In this document: positions 16,441 to 32,700 of the stretch, piece after piece | Layout: the number at the start of each line of letters is the position of its first letter | How positions within the stretch are numbered: the stretch's first letter is position 1 | Origin: Sipunculus nudus | Taxonomy: Eukaryota > Annelida > Sipuncula > Golfingiida > Sipunculidae | DNA length: 64,000 bases | Direction: 5' to 3' | NCBI GenBank assembly: GCA_026874595.1 | Contig: CM049314.1 | Location: 52,991,812-53,055,811, forward strand | The notes under the pieces: model-generated | What the model was told of the DNA's origin: nothing | The model's input: the letters and a program-made list of their open reading frames with translations, nothing else | Databases searched by the model: none | Program-made: the position numbers and the translations under genes

Positions 16441-18599
16441 AGTAATGTCTTTGTTATGTAAACCATGTACTACTGGTACATGGAATCGACTTCAGTAATG
16501 TCTTTGTTATGTAAACCATGTACTACTGATACATGGAACTGACTTAAGTGATGTCTTTGTTATGTAAACCATTTACTACTGATACATGGAACTGACTGAA
16601 GTAATGTCTTTGTTGTGTAAACCATTTACTACTGGTACATGGAACAGACTTCAGTAATGTCTTTGTTGTTTAAACCATTTACTACTGATACATGGAACTG
16701 ACTTCAGTAATGTCTTTGTTATGTAAACCATGTACTACTTGTACATGGAATCGACTTCAGTAATGTCTTTGTTGGTGCCCCATTTACTACCGGTACATGG
16801 AACTGACTGAAATAATGTCTGTGTTGTAGTAAACTTTTACTACTGGTACATGGAACAGACTTCAGTAATGTCTTTGTTATGTAAATCATGTACTATTGGT
16901 ACACGGAATCGATTTCAGTAATGTCTTTGTTGGTGACCCATTTACTACCGATACATGGACCTGACTGAAATAATGTCTGTGTTGTAGTAAACTTTTACTA
17001 CTGGTACATGGAACTGACTTCAGTAATGTCTTTGTTATGTAAACCAGGTACTACTGATACATGGAACTGGCTTCAGTAATGTCTTTTTTATGTAAACCAT
17101 TTACTACTGATACATGGAACTGACTGAAGTAATGTCCGTGTTCTAGTAAACCATTTACTACTGGTACATGGAATCGATTTCAGTAATGTCTTTGCTGTGT
17201 GACCCATTTACTACCAGTACATGGAAATGACTTAAGTAATGTCCGTATTCTAGTAAACCATTTACTACTGGTACATGGAACAGACTTCAGAAATGTCTTT
17301 GTTGTAGTAAACTTTTACTACTGGTACATGGAACAGACTTCAGTAATGTCTTTGTTATGTAAACAATGTACTACTGGTACATGGAACTGACTTCAGTAAT
17401 GTCTTTGTTATGTAAACCATTTACTACTGATACATGAAAGTGACTGAAGTAATGTCCGTGTTCTAGTAAACCATTTACTACTGGTACATGGAACAGACTT
17501 CAGTAATGTCTTTGTTGTAGTAAACTTTTACTACTGGTACATGGAACAGACTTCAGTAATGTCTTTGTTATGTAAACCATGCACTACTGATACATGGAAC
17601 TGACTTCAGTAATGTCTTTGTTATGTAAATCATGTACTTCTGGTACATGGAATCGACTTCAGTAATGTCTTTGCTGTGTGACCCATTTACTACCGGTACA
17701 TGAAAATGACTTAAGTAATGTCCGTATTCTATTAAACCATTTACTACTGGTACATGGAACAGACATCAGTAATGTCTTTGTTGTAGTAAACTTTTACCAC
17801 TGGTACATGGAACAGACTTCAGTAATGTCTTTGTTGTGTAAACCATTTACTACTGATACATGGAACTGACTTCAGTAATGTCTTTGTTATGTAAACCATG
17901 TACTACTGGTACATGGAACAGACTTCAGTAATGTCTTTGTTATGTAAACCATTTACTACTGGTACATGGAACTGACTTCAGTAATGTCTTTGTTATGTAA
18001 ACCATGTACTACTGGTACATGGAATCGACTTCAGTAATGTCTTTGTTGGTGACCCATTTACTACCGGTACATGGAACTGACTTTAGTAATGTCTGTGTTG
18101 TAGTAAACTTTAACTACTGGTACATGGAACTGACTTCAGTAATGTCTTTGTTGTGTAAACCATTTACTACTGATACATGGAACTGACTTCAGTAATGTCT
18201 TTGTTATGTAAACCATGTACTACTGATACATGGAACTGGCTTAAGTAATGTCTTTGTTATGTAAACCATTTACTACTGATACATGGAACTGACTCAAGTA
18301 ATGTCTTTGTTGTGTAAACCATTTACTACTGGTACATGGAACAGACTTCAGTAATGTCTTTGTTGTTTAAACCATTTACTACTGATACATGGAACTGACT
18401 TCAGTAATGTCTTTGTTATGTTAACCATGTACTACTTGTACATGGAATCGACTTCAGTAATGTCTTTGTTGGTGACCCATTTACTACCGGTACATGGAAC
18501 TGACTGAAATAATGTCTGTGTTGTAGTAAACTTTTACTACTGGTACATGGAACAGACTTCAGTAATGTCTTTGTTATGTAAATCATGTAATACTGGTAC

Positions 18600-21500
18600 A
18601 CGGAATCGACTTCAGTAATGTCTTTGTTGGTGACCCATTTACTACCGATACATGGAACGGACTGAAATAATGTCTGTGTTGTAGTAAACTTTTACTACTG
18701 GTACATGGAACAGACTTCAGTAATGTCTTTGTTATGTAAACCATGTACTACTGGTACATGGAATCGACTTCAGTAATGTCTTTGTTGGTGACCCATTTAC
18801 TACCGGTACATGGAACTGACCGAAGTAATGTCTGTGTTGTAGTAAACTTTTACTACTGGTACATGGAACAGACTTCAGTAATGTCTTTGTTATGTAAACC
18901 ATGTACTACTGATACATGGAACTGGCTTCAGTAATGTCTTTGTTATGTAAACCATTTACTACTGATACATGGAACTGACTGAAGTAATGTCCGTGTTCTA
19001 GTAAACCATTTACTACTGGTACATGGAACAGACTTCAGTAATGTCTTTGTTGTAGTAAACTTTTACTACTGGTACATGGAACTGACTTAAGTAATGTCCG
19101 TGTTCTAGTAAACCATTTACTACTGATACATGGAACTGACTTCAGTAATGTCTGTGTTATGTAAACCATTTACTACTGATACATGGAACTGACTGAAGTA
19201 ATGTCCGTGTTCTAGTAAACCATTTACTACTGGTACATGGAACAGACTTCAGTAATGTCTTTGTTATGTAAACCATTTACTACTGATACATGGAACTGAC
19301 TGAAGTAATGTCCGTGTTCTAGTAAACCATTTACTACTGGTACATGGAATCGACTTCAGTAATGTCTTTGCTGTGTGACCCATTTACTACCGGTACATGG
19401 AACTCACTTTAGTAATGTCTGTGTTGTAGTAAACTTTTACTACTGGTACATGGAACAGACTTCAGTAATGTCTTTGTTGTGTAAACCATTTACTACTGAT
19501 ACATGGAACTGACTTCAGTAATGTCTTTGTTATGTAAACCATGTACTACTGGTACATGGAATCGACTTCAGTAATGTCTTTGTTATGTATACCATGTACT
19601 ACTGATACATGGAATCGACTTAAGTAATGTCTTTGTTATGTAAACCATTTACTACTGATACATGGAACTGACTGAAGTAATGTCTTTGTTGTGTTAACCA
19701 TTTACTACTGGTACATGGAACAGACTTCAGTAATGTCTTTGTTGTTTAAACCATTTACTACTGATACATGGAACTGACTTCAGTAATGTCTTTGTTATGT
19801 AAACCATGTACTACTTGTACAAGGAATCGACTTCAGTAATGTCTTTGTTGATGACCCATTTACTACCGGTACATGGAACTGACTGAAATAATGTCTGTGT
19901 TGTAGTAAACTTTTACTACTGGTACATGGAACAGACTTCAGTAATGTCTTTGTTATGTAAATCATGTACTACTGGTACACGGAATCGACTTCAGTAATGT
20001 CTTTGTTGGTGACCCATTTACTACCGATACATGGAACTGACTGAAATAATGTCTGTGTTGTAGTAAACTTTTACTACTGGTACATGGAACAGACTTCAGT
20101 AATGTCTTTGTTATGTAAACCATGTACTACTGATACATGGAACTGGCTTCAGTAATGTCTTTGTTATGTAAACCATTTACTACTGATACATGGAACTGAC
20201 TGAAGTAATGTCCGTGTTCTAGTAAACCATTTACTACTGGTACATGGAACAGACTTCTGTAATGTCTTTGTTGTAGTAAAATTTTACTACTGGTACATGG
20301 AACTGACTTAAGTAATGTCCGTGTTCTAGTAAACCATTTACTACTGATACATGGAACTGACTTCAGTAATGTCTGTGTTATGTAAACCATTTACTACTGA
20401 TACATGGAACTGACTGAAGTAATGTCCGTGTTCTAGTAAACCATTTACTACTGGTACATGGAACAGACTTCAGTATTGTCTTTGTTATGTAAACCATTTA
20501 CTACTGATACATGGAACTGACTGAAGTAATGTCCGTGTTCTAGTAAACCATTTACTGCTGGTACATGGAATCAACTTCAGTAATGTCTTTGCTGTGTGAC
20601 CCATTTACTACCAGTACATGGAAATGACTTAAGTAATGTCCGTATTCTAGTAAACCATTTACTACTGGTACATGGAACAGACTTCAGAAATGTCTTTGTT
20701 GTAGTAAACTTTTACTACTGGTACATGGAACAGACTTCAGTAATGTCTTTGTTATGTAAACCATGTACTACTGGTACATGGAACTGACTTCAGTAATGTC
20801 TTTGTTATGTAAACCATTTACTACTGATACATGGAACTGACTGAAGTAATGTCCGTGTTCTAGTAAACCATTTACTACTGGTACATGGAACAGACTTCAG
20901 TAATTTCTTTGTTGTAGTAAACTTTTACTACTGGTACATGGAACAGACTTCAGTAATGTCTTTGTTATGTAAACCATGGACTACTGATACATGGAACTGA
21001 CTTCAGTAATGTCTTTGTTATGTAAACCATTTACTACTGATACATGGAACTGACTTAAGTAATGTCTTTGTTGTGTGAACCATTTACTACTAATACATGG
21101 AACTGACTTCAGTAATGTCTTTGTTATGTAAACCATGTACTACTGGTACATGGAATCGACTTCAGTAATGTCTTTGTTATGTAAACCATGTACTTCTGGT
21201 ACATGGAATCGACTTCAGTAATGTCTTTGCTGTGTGACCCATTTACTACCGGTACATGAAAATGACTTAAATAATGTCCGTATTCTATTAAACCATTTAC
21301 TACTGGTACATGGAACAGACTTCAGTAATGTCTTTGTTGTGTAAACCATTTACTACTGATACATGGAACTGACTTCAGTAATGTCTTTGTTATGTAAACC
21401 ATGTACTACTGATACATGGAACTGACTTAAGTAATGTCTTTGTTGTGTAAACCATTTACTACTGGTACATGGAACTGACTTCAGTAATGTCTTTGTTATG

Positions 21501-24500
21501 TAAACCATGTACTACTGGTACATGGAATCGACTTCAGTAATGTCTTTGTTGGTGACTCATTTACTACCGGTACATAGAACTGACTTTAGTAATGTCTGTG
21601 TTGGAGTAAACTTTTACTACTGGTACATGGAACTGACTTCAGTAATGTCTTTGTTGTGTAAACCATTTACTACTGATACATGGAGCTGACTTCAGTAATG
21701 TCTTTGTTATGTAAACCATGTACTACTGGTACATGGAACAGACTTCAGTAATGTCTTTGTTATGTAAACCATGTACTACTGATACATGGAACTGACTTAA
21801 GTAATGTCTTTGTTGTGTAAACCATTTACTACTGATACATGGAACTGACTGAAGTAATGTCTTTGTTATGTAAACCATTTACTACTTGTACATGGAATCG
21901 ACTTCAGTAATGTCTTTGTTGGTGACCCATTTACTACCGGTACATGGAACTGACCGAAGTAATTTCTGTGTTGTAGTAAACTTTTACTACTGGTACATGG
22001 AACAGACTTCAGTAATGTCTTTGTTATGTAAACCATGTACTACTGATACATGGAACTGGCTTCAGTAATGTCTTTGTTATGTAAACCATTTACTACTGAT
22101 ACATGGAACTGACTGAAGTAATGTCCGTGTTCTAGTAAACCATTTACTACTGGTACATGGAACAGACTTCAGTAATGTCTTTGTTGTAGTAAACTTTTAC
22201 TACTGGTACATGGAACTGACTTAAGTAATGTCCGTGTTCTAGTAAACCATTTACTACTGATACATGGAACTGACTTCAGTAATGTCTGTGTTATGTAAAC
22301 CATTAACTACTGATACATGGAACTGACTGAAGTAATGTCCGTGTTCTACTAAACCATTTACTACTGGTACATGGAACAGACTTCAGTAATGTCTTTGTTA
22401 TGTAAACCATTTACTACTGATACATGGAACTGACTGAAGTAATGTCCGTGTTCTAGTAAACCATTTACTACTGGTACATGGAATCGACTTAAGTAATGTC
22501 TTTGTTATGTAAACCATTTACTACTGATACATGGAACTGACTGAAGTAATGTCTTTGTTGTGTTAACCATTTACTACTGGTACATGGAACAGACTTCAGT
22601 AATGTCTTTGTTGTTTAAACCATTTACTACTGATACATGGAACTGACTTCAGTAATGTCTTTGTTATGTAAACCATGTACTACTTGTACAAGGAATCGAC
22701 TTCAGTAATGTCTTTGTTGATGACCCATTTACTACCGGTACATGGAGCTGACTGAAATAATGTCTGTGTTGTAGTAAACTTTTACTACTGGTACATGGAA
22801 CAGACTTCAGTAATGTCTTTGTTATGTAAATCATGTACTACTGGTACACGGAATCGACTTCAGTAATGTCTTTGTTGGTGACCCATTTACTACCGATACA
22901 TGGAACTGCCTGAAATAATGTCTGTGTTGTAGTAAACTTTTACTACTGGTACATGGAACAGACTTCAGTAATGTCTTTGTTATGTAAACCATGTACTACT
23001 GATACATGGAACAGGCTTCAGTAATGTCTTTGTTATGTAAACCATTTACAACTGATACATGGAACTGACTGAAGTAATGTCCGTGTTCTAGTAAACCATT
23101 TACTACTGGTACATGGAACAGACTTCAGTAATGTCTTTGTTGTAGTAAACTTTTACTACTGGTACATGGAACTGACTTAAGTAATGTCCGTGTTCTAGTA
23201 AACCATTTACAACTGATACATGGAACTGACTTCAGTAATGTCTGTGTTATGTAAACCATTTACTACTGATACATGGAACTGACTGAAGTAATGTCCGTGT
23301 TCTAGTAAACCATTTACTGGTACATGGAACAGACTTCAGTATTGTCTTTGTTATGTAAACCATTTACTACTGATACATGGAACTGACTGAAGTAATGTCC
23401 GTGTTCTAGTAAACCATTTACTACTGGTACATGGAATCGACTTCAGTAATGTCTTTGCTGTGTGACCCATTTACTACCAGTACATGGAAATGACTTAAGT
23501 AATGTCCGTATTCTAGTAAACCATTTACTACTGGTACATGGAACAGACTTCAGAAATGTCTTTGTTGTAGTAAACTTTTACTACTGGTACATGGAACAGA
23601 CTTCAGTAATGTCTTTGTTATGTAAACCATGTACTACTGGTACATGGAACTGACTTCAGTAATGTCTTTGTTATGTAAACCATTTACTACTGATACATGG
23701 AACTGACTGAAGTAATGTCCGTGTTCTAGTAAACCATTTACTACTGGTACATGGAACAGACTTCAGAAATGTCTTTGTTGTAGTTAACTTTTACTACTGG
23801 TACATGGAACAGACTTCAGTAATGTCTTTGTTATGTAAACCATGGACTACTGATACATGGAACTGACTTCAGTAATGTCTTTGTTATGTAAACCATTTAC
23901 TACTGATACATGGAACTGACTTAAGTAATGTCTTTGTTGTGTGAACCATTTACTACTAATACATGGAACTGACTTCAGTAATGTCTTTGTTATGTAAACC
24001 ATGTACTACTGGTACATGGAATCGACTTCAGTAATGTCTTTGCTGTGTGACCCATTTACTTCCGGTACATGAAAATGACTTAAATAATGTCCGTATTCTA
24101 TTAAACCATTTACTACTGGTACATGGAACAGACATCAGTAATGTCTTTGTTGTAGTAAACTTTTACTACTGGTACATGGAACAGACTTCAGTAATGTCTT
24201 TGTTGTGTAAACCATTTACTACTGATACATGGAACTGACTTCAGTAATGTCTTTGTTATGTAAACCATGTACTACTGGTACATGGGACAGACTTCAGTAA
24301 TGTCTTTGTTATGTAAACCATGTACTACTGATACATGGAACTGACTTAAGTAATGTCTTTGTTGTGTAAACCATTTACTACTGGTACATGGAACTGACTT
24401 CAGTAATGTCTTTGTTATGTAAACCATGTACTACTGGTACATGGAATCGACTTCAGTAATGTCTTTGTTGGTGACCCATTTACTACCGGTACATGGAACT

Positions 24501-27500
24501 GACTTTAGTAATGTCTGTGTTGGAGTAAACTTTTACTACTGGTACATGGAACTGACTTCAGTAATGTCTGTGTTATGTAAACCATTTACTACTGATACAT
24601 GGAACTGACTGAAGTAATGTCCGTGTTCTAGTAAACCATTTACTACTGGTACATGGAACAGACTTCAGAAATGTCTTTGTTGTAGTAAACTTTTACTACT
24701 GGTACATGGAACAGACTTCAGTAATGTCTTTGTTATGTATACCATGTACTACTGATACATGGAATCGACTTAAGTAATGTCTTTGTTATGTAAACCATTT
24801 ACTACTGATACATGGAACTGACTGAAGTAATGTCTTTGTTGTGTTAACCATTTACTACTGGTACATGGAACAGACTTCAGTAATGTCTTTGTTGTTTAAA
24901 CCATTTACTACTGATACATGGAACTGACTTCAGTAATGTCTTTGTTATGTAAACCATGTACTACTTGTACAAGGAATCGACTTCAGTAATGTCTTTGTTG
25001 ATGATCCATTTACTACCGGTACATGGAACTGACTGAAATAATGTCTGTGTTGTAGTAAACTTTTACTACTGGTACATGGAACAGACTTCAGTAATGTCTT
25101 TGTTATGTAAATCATGTACTACTGGTACACGGAATCGACTTCAGTAATGTCTTTGTTGGTGACCCATTTACTACCGATACATGGAACTGACTGAAATAAT
25201 GTCTGTGTTGTAGTAAACTTTTACTACTGGTACATGGAACAGACTTCAGTAATGTCTTTGTTATGTAAACCATGTACTACTGATACATGGAACTGGCTTC
25301 AGTAATGTCTTTGTTATGTAAACCATTTACAACTGATACATGGAACTGACTGAAGTAATGTCCGTGTTCTAGTAAACCATTTACTACTGGTACATGGAAC
25401 AGACTTCAGTAATGTCTTTGTTGTAGTAAACTTTTACTACTGGTACATGGAACTGACTTAAGTAATGTCCGTGTTCTAGTAAACCATTTACTACTGATAC
25501 ATGGAACTGACTTCAGTAATGTCTGTGTTATGTAAACCATTTACTACTGATACATGGAACTGACTGAAGTAATGTCCGTGTTCTAGTAAACCATTTACTG
25601 GTACATGGAACAGACTTCAGTATTGTCTTTGTTATGTAAACCATTTACTACTGATACATGGAACTGACTGAAGTAATGTCCGTGTTCTAGTAAACCATTT
25701 ACTACTGGTACATGGAATCGACTTCAGTAATGTCTTTGCTGTGTGACCCATTTACTACCAGTACATGGAAATGACTTAAGTAATGTCCGTATTCTACTAA
25801 ACCATTTACTACTGGTACATGGAACAGACTTCAGAAATGTCTTTGTTGTAGTAAACTTTTACTACTGGTACATGGAACAGACTTCAGTAATGTCTTTGTT
25901 ATGTAAACCATGTACTACTGGTACATGGAACTGACTTCAGTAATGTCTTTGTTATGTAAACCATTTACTACTGATACATGGAACTGACTGAAGTAATGTC
26001 CGTGTTCTAGTAAACCATTTACTACTGGTACATGGAACAGACTTCAGAAATGTCTTTGTTGTAGTAAACTTTTACTACTGGTACATGGAACAGACTTCAG
26101 TAATGTCTTTGTTATGTAAACCATGGACTACTGATACATGGAACTGACTTCAGTAATGTCTTTGTTATGTAAACCATTTACTACTGATACATGGAACTGA
26201 CTTAAGTAATGTCTTTGTTGTGTGAACCATTTACTACTAATACATGGAACTGACTTCAGTAATGTCTTTGTTATGTAAACCATGTACTACTGGTACATGG
26301 AATCGACTTCAGTAATGTCTTTGTTATGTAAACCATGTACTTCTGGTACATGGAATCGACTTCAGTAATGTCTTTGCTGTGTGACCCATTTACAACCGGT
26401 ACATGAAAATGACTTAAATAATGTCCGTATTCTATTAAACCATTTACTACTGGTACATGGAACAGACATCAGTAATGTCTTTGTTGTAGTAAACTTTTAC
26501 TACTGGTACATGGAACAGACTTCAGTAATGTCTTTGTTGTGTAAACCATTTACTACTGATACATGGAACTGACTTCAGTAATGTCTTTGTTATGTAAACC
26601 ATGTACTACTGGTACATGGGACAGACTTCAGTAATGTCTTTGTTATGTAAACCATGTACTACTGATACATGGAACTGACTTAAGTAATGTCTTTGTTGTG
26701 TAAACCATTTACTACTGGTACATGGAACTGACTTCAGTAATGTCTTTGTTATGTAAACCATGTACTACTGGTACATGGAATCGACTTCAGTAATGTCTTT
26801 GTTGGTGACCCATTTACTACCGGTACATGGAACTGACTTTAGTAATGTCTGTGTTGGAGTAAACTTTTACTACTGGTACATGGAACTGACTTCAGTAATG
26901 TCTTTGTTGTGTAAACCATTTACTACTGATACATGGAGCTGACTTCAGTAATGTCTTTGTTATGTAAACCATGTACTACTGGTACATGGAACAGACTTCA
27001 GTAATGTCTTTGTTATGTAAACCATGTACTACTGATACATGGAACTGACTTAAGTAATGTCTTTGTTATGTAAACCATTTACTACTGATACATGGAACTG
27101 ACTGAAGTAATGTCTTTGTTGTGTAAACCATTTACTACTGATACATGGAACTGACTGAAGTAATGTCTTTGTTATGTAAACCATTTACTACTTGTACATG
27201 GAATCGACTTCAGTAATGTCTTTGTTGGTGACCCATTTACTACCGGTACATGGAACTGACCGAAGTAATGTCTGTGTTGTAGTAAACTTTTACTACTGGT
27301 ACATGGAACAGACTTCAGTAATGTCTTTGTTATGTAAACCATGTACTACTGATACATGGAACTGGCTTCAGTAATGTCTTTGTTATGTAAACCATATACT
27401 ACTGATACATGGAACTGACTGAAGTAATGTCCGTGTTCTAGTAAACCATTTACTACTGGTACATGGAACAGACTTCAGTAATGTCTTTGTTGTAGTAAAC

Positions 27501-30500
27501 TTTTACTACTGGTACATGGAACTGACTTAAGTAATGTCCGTGTTCTAGTAAACCATTTACTACTGATACATGGAACTGACTTCAGTAATGTCTGTGTTAT
27601 GTAAACCATTAACTACTGGTACATGGAACTGACTGAAGTAATGTCCGTGTTCTACTAAACCATTTACTACTGGTACATGGAACAGACTTCAGTAATGTCT
27701 TTGTTATGTAAACCATTTACTACTGATACATGGAACTGAATGAAGTAATGTCCGTGTTCTAGTAAACCATTTACTACTGGTACATGGAATCGACTTCAGT
27801 AATGTCTTTGCTGTGTGACCCATTTACTACCGGTACATGGAACTGACTTTAGTAATGTCTGTGTTGTAGTAAACTTTTACTACTGGTACATGGAACAGAC
27901 TTCAGTAATGTCTTTGTTTTGTAAACCATTTACTACTGATACATGGAACTGACTTCAGTAATGTCTTTGTTATGTAAACCATGTACTACTGGTACATGGA
28001 ATCGACTTCAGTAATGTCTTTGTTATGTATACCATGTACTACTAATACATGGAATCGACTTAAGTAATGTCTTTGTTATGTAAACCATTTACTACTGATA
28101 CATGGAACTGACTGAAGTAATGTCTTTGTTGTGTTAACCATTTACTACTGGTACATGGAACAGACTTCAGTAATGTCTTTGTTGTTTAAACCATTTACTA
28201 CTGATACATGGAACTGACTTCAGTAATGTCTTTGTTATGTAAACCATGTACTACTTGTACAAGGAATCGACTTCAGTAATGTCTTTGTTGATGACCCATT
28301 TACTACCGGTACATGGAACTGACTGAAATAATGTCTGTGTTGTAGTAAACTTTTACTACTGGTACATGGAACAGACTTCAGTAATGTCTTTGTTATGTAA
28401 ATCATGTACTACTGGTACACGGAATCGACTTCAGTAATGTCTTTGTTGGTGACCCATTTACTACCGATACATGGAACTGACTGAAATAATGTCTGTGTTG
28501 TAGTAAACTTTTACTAATGGTACATGGAACAGACTTCAGTAATGTCTTTGTTATGTAAACCATGTACTACTGATACATGGAACTGGCTTCAGTAATGTCT
28601 TTGTTATGTAAACCATTTACTACTGATACATGGAACTGACTGAAGTAATGTCCGTGTTCTAGTAAACCATTTACTACTGGTACATGGAACAGACTTCAGT
28701 AATGTCTTTGTTGTAGTAAACTTTTACTACTGGTACATGGAACTGACTTAAGTAATGTCCGTGTTCTAGTAAACCATTTACTACTGATACATGGAACTGA
28801 CTTCAGTAATGTCTGTGTTATGTAAACCATTTACTACTGATACATGGAACTGACTGAAGTAATGTCCGTGTTCTAGTAAACCATTTACTACTGGTACATG
28901 GAACAGACTTCAGTATTGTCTTTGTTATGTAAACCATTTACTACTGATACATGGAACTGACTGAAGTAATGTCAGTGTTCTAGTAAACCATTTACTACTG
29001 GTACATGGAATCGACTTCAGTAATGTCTTTGCGGTGTGACCCATTTACTACCGGTACATGGAAATGACTTAAGTAATGTCCGTATTCTAGTAAACCATTT
29101 ACTACTGGTACATGGAACAGACTTCAGAAATGTCTTTGTTGTAGTAAACTTTTACTACTGGTACATGGAACAGACTTCAGTAATGTCTTTGTTATGTAAA
29201 CCATGTACTACTGGTACATGGAACTGACTTCAGTAATGTCTTTGTTATGTAAACCATTTACTACTGATACATGGAACTGACTGAAGTAATGTCCGTGTTC
29301 TAGTAAACCATTTACTACTGGTACATGGAACAGACTTCAGAAATGTCTTTGTTGTAGTAAACTTTTACTACTGGTACATGGAACAGACTTCAGTAATGTC
29401 TTTGTTATGTAAACCATGGACTACTGATACATGGAACTGACTTCAGTAATGTCTTTGTTATGTAAACCATTTACTACTGATACATGGAACTGACTTAAGT
29501 AATGTCTTTGTTGTGTGAACCATTTACTACTAATACATGGAACTGACTTCAGTAATGTCTTTGTTATGTAAACCATGTACTACTGGTACATGGAATCGAC
29601 TTCAGTAATGTCTTTGTTATGTAAACCATGTACTTCTGGTACATGGAATCGACTTCAGTAATGTCTTTGCTGTGTGACCCATTTACTACCGGTACATGAA
29701 AATGACTTAAATAATGTCCGTATTCTATTAAACCATTTACTACTGGTACATGGAACAGACATCAGTAATGTCTTTGTTGTAGTAAACTTTTACTACTGGT
29801 ACATGGAACAGACTTCAGTAATGTCTTTGTTGTGTAAACCATTTACTACTGATACATGGAACTGACTTCAGTAATGTCTTTGTTATGTAAACCATGTACT
29901 ACTGGTACATGGGACAGACTTCAGTAATGTCTTTGTTATGTAAACCATGTACTACTGATACATGGAACTGACTTAAGTAATGTCTTTGTTGTGTAAACCA
30001 TTTACTACTGGTACATGGAACTGACTTCAGTAATGTCTTTGTTATGTAAACCATGTACTACTGGTACATGGAATCGACTTCAGTAATGTCTTTGTTGGTG
30101 ACCCATTTACTACCGGTACATGGAACTGACTTTAGTAATGTCTGTGTTGGAGTAAACTTTTACTACTGGTACATGGAACTGACTTCAGTAATGTCTTTGT
30201 TGTGTAAACCATTTACTACTGATACATGGAGCTGACTTCAGTAATGTCTTTGTTATGTAAACCATGTACTACTGGTACATGGAACAGACTTCAGTAATGT
30301 CTTTGTTATGTAAACCATGTACTACTGATACATGGAACTGACTTAAGTAATGTCTTTGTTATGTAAACCATTTACTACTGATACATGGAACTGACTGAAG
30401 TAATGTCTTTGTTGTGTAAACCATTTACTACTGATACATGGAACTGACTGAAGTAATGTCTTTGTTATGTAAACCATTTACTACTTGTACATGGAATCGA

Positions 30501-32700
30501 CTTCAGTAATGTCTTTGTTGGTGACCCATTTACTACCGGTACATGGAACTGACTGAAATAATGTCTGTGTTGTAGTAAACTTTTACTACTGGTACATGGA
30601 ACAGACTTCAGTAATGTCTTTGTTATGTAAATCATGTACTACTGGTACACGGAATCGACTTCAGTAATGTCTTTGTTGGTGACCCATTTACTACCGATAC
30701 ATGGAACGGACTGAAATAATGTCTGTGTTGTAGTAAACTTTTACTACTGGTACATGGAACAGACTTCAGTAATGTCTTTGTTATGTAAACCATGTACTAC
30801 TGGTACATGGAATCGACTTCAGTAATGTCTTTGTTGGTGACCCATTTACTACCGGTACATGGAACTGACTGAAGTAATGTCTGTGTTGTAGTAAACTTTT
30901 ACTACTGGTACATGGAACAGACTTCAGTAATGTCTTTGTTATGTAAACCATGTACTACTGATACATGGAACTGGCTTCGGTAATGTCTTTGTTATGTAAA
31001 CCATTTACTACTGATACATGGAACTGACTGAAGTAATGTCCGTGTTCTAGTAAACCATTTACTACTGGTACATGGAACAGACTTCAGTAATGTCTTTGTT
31101 GTAGTAAACTTTTACTACTGGTACATGGAACTGACTTAAGTAATGTCCGTGTTCTAGTAAACCATTTACTACTGATACATGGAACTGACTTCAGTAATGT
31201 CTGTGTTATGTAAACCATTTACTACTGATACATGGAACTGACTGAAGTAATGTCCGTGTTCTAGTAAACCATTTACTACTGGTACATGGAACAGACTTCA
31301 GTAATGTCTTTGTTATGTAAACCATTTACTACTGATACATGGAACTGACTGAAGTAATGTCCGTGTTCTAGTAAACCATTTACTACTGGTACATGGAACA
31401 GACTTCAGTAATGTCTTTGTTGTGTAAACCATTTACTACTGATACATGGAACTGACTTCAGTAATGTCTTTGTTATGTAAACCATGTACTACTGGTACAT
31501 GGAACTGACTTCAGTAATGTCTTTGTTGTGTAAACCATTTACTACTGATACATGGAACTGACTTCAGTAATGTCTTTGTTGTGTGAACCATGTACTACTT
31601 GTACATGGAATCGACTTTAGTAATGTCTGTGTTGGAGTAAACTTTTACTACTGGTACATGGAACAGACTTCAGTAATGTCTTTGTTATGTAAACCATGTA
31701 CTACTGATACATGGAACTGACTTAAGTAATGTCCGTGTTCTAGTAAACCATTTACTACGGGTACATGGAACACACTTCAGTAATGCCTTTGTTGTAGTAA
31801 ACTTTAACTACTGGTACATGGAACAGACTTCAGTAATGTCTTTGTTATGTAAACCATGTACTACTGATACATGGAACTGACTTCAGTAATGTCTTTGTTA
31901 TGTAAACCATTTACTACTGATACATGGAACTGACTTAAGTAATGTCTTTGTTGTGTGAACCATGTACTACTTGTACATGGAATCGACTTCAGTAATGTCT
32001 TTGTTGGTGACCCATTTACTACCGGTACATGGAACTGACTGAAATAATGTCTGTGTTGTAGTAAACTTTTACTACTGGTACATGGAACAGACTTCAGTAA
32101 TGTCTTTGTTATGTAAATCATGTACTACTGGTACACGGAATCGACTTCAGTAATGTCTTTGTTGGTGACCCATTTACTACCGATACATGGAACGGACTGA
32201 AATAATGTCTGTGTTGTAGTAAACTTTTTCTACTGGTACATGGAACAGACTTCAGTAATGTCTTTGTTATGTAAACCATGTACTACTGGTACATGGAATC
32301 GACTTCGGTAATGTCTTTGTTGGTGACCCATTTACTACCGGTACATGGAACTGACTTTAGTAATGTCTGTGTTGTAGTCTTATACTACTGGTACATGGAA
32401 CAGACTTCAGTAATGTCTTTGTTATGTAAACCATGTACTACTGATACATGGAACTGGCTTCAGTAATGTCTTTGTTATGTAAACCATTTACTACTGATAC
32501 ATGGAACTGACTGAAGTAATGTCCGTGTTCTAGTAAACCATTTACTACTGGTACATGGAACAGACTTCAGTTATGTCTTTGTTGTAGTAAACTTTTACTA
32601 CTGGTACATGGAACTGACTTAAGTAATGTCCGTGTTCTAGTAAACCATTTACTACTGATACATGGAACTGACTTCAGTAATGTCTGTGTTATGTAAACCA
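18600..32700. repeat. Higher-order duplications in the satellite, offsets 2281, 2866 and 3293 bp
   Basis: Blocks marked by the 3-bp-short spacing GTAAACCATTTACTGGTACA at about 23310 and 25590 share their surroundings (offset 2281). The block at about 25740-27180 recurs at about 29036-30475 (offset 3293), including the rare GGGACAG, GTTGGAGTAAAC and GGAGCTGAC variants in the same order. A related block begins at about 20596. This is the most homogeneous part of the array, which suggests the most recent amplification. Confidence 0.8.

Noticed and set aside
639-32466. Dozens of 60-87 codon frames on both strands of the 53-bp satellite
   Set aside because: They repeat the same residues with the monomer period, appear on both strands, and are products of periodic sequence; no domain or conserved start is visible.
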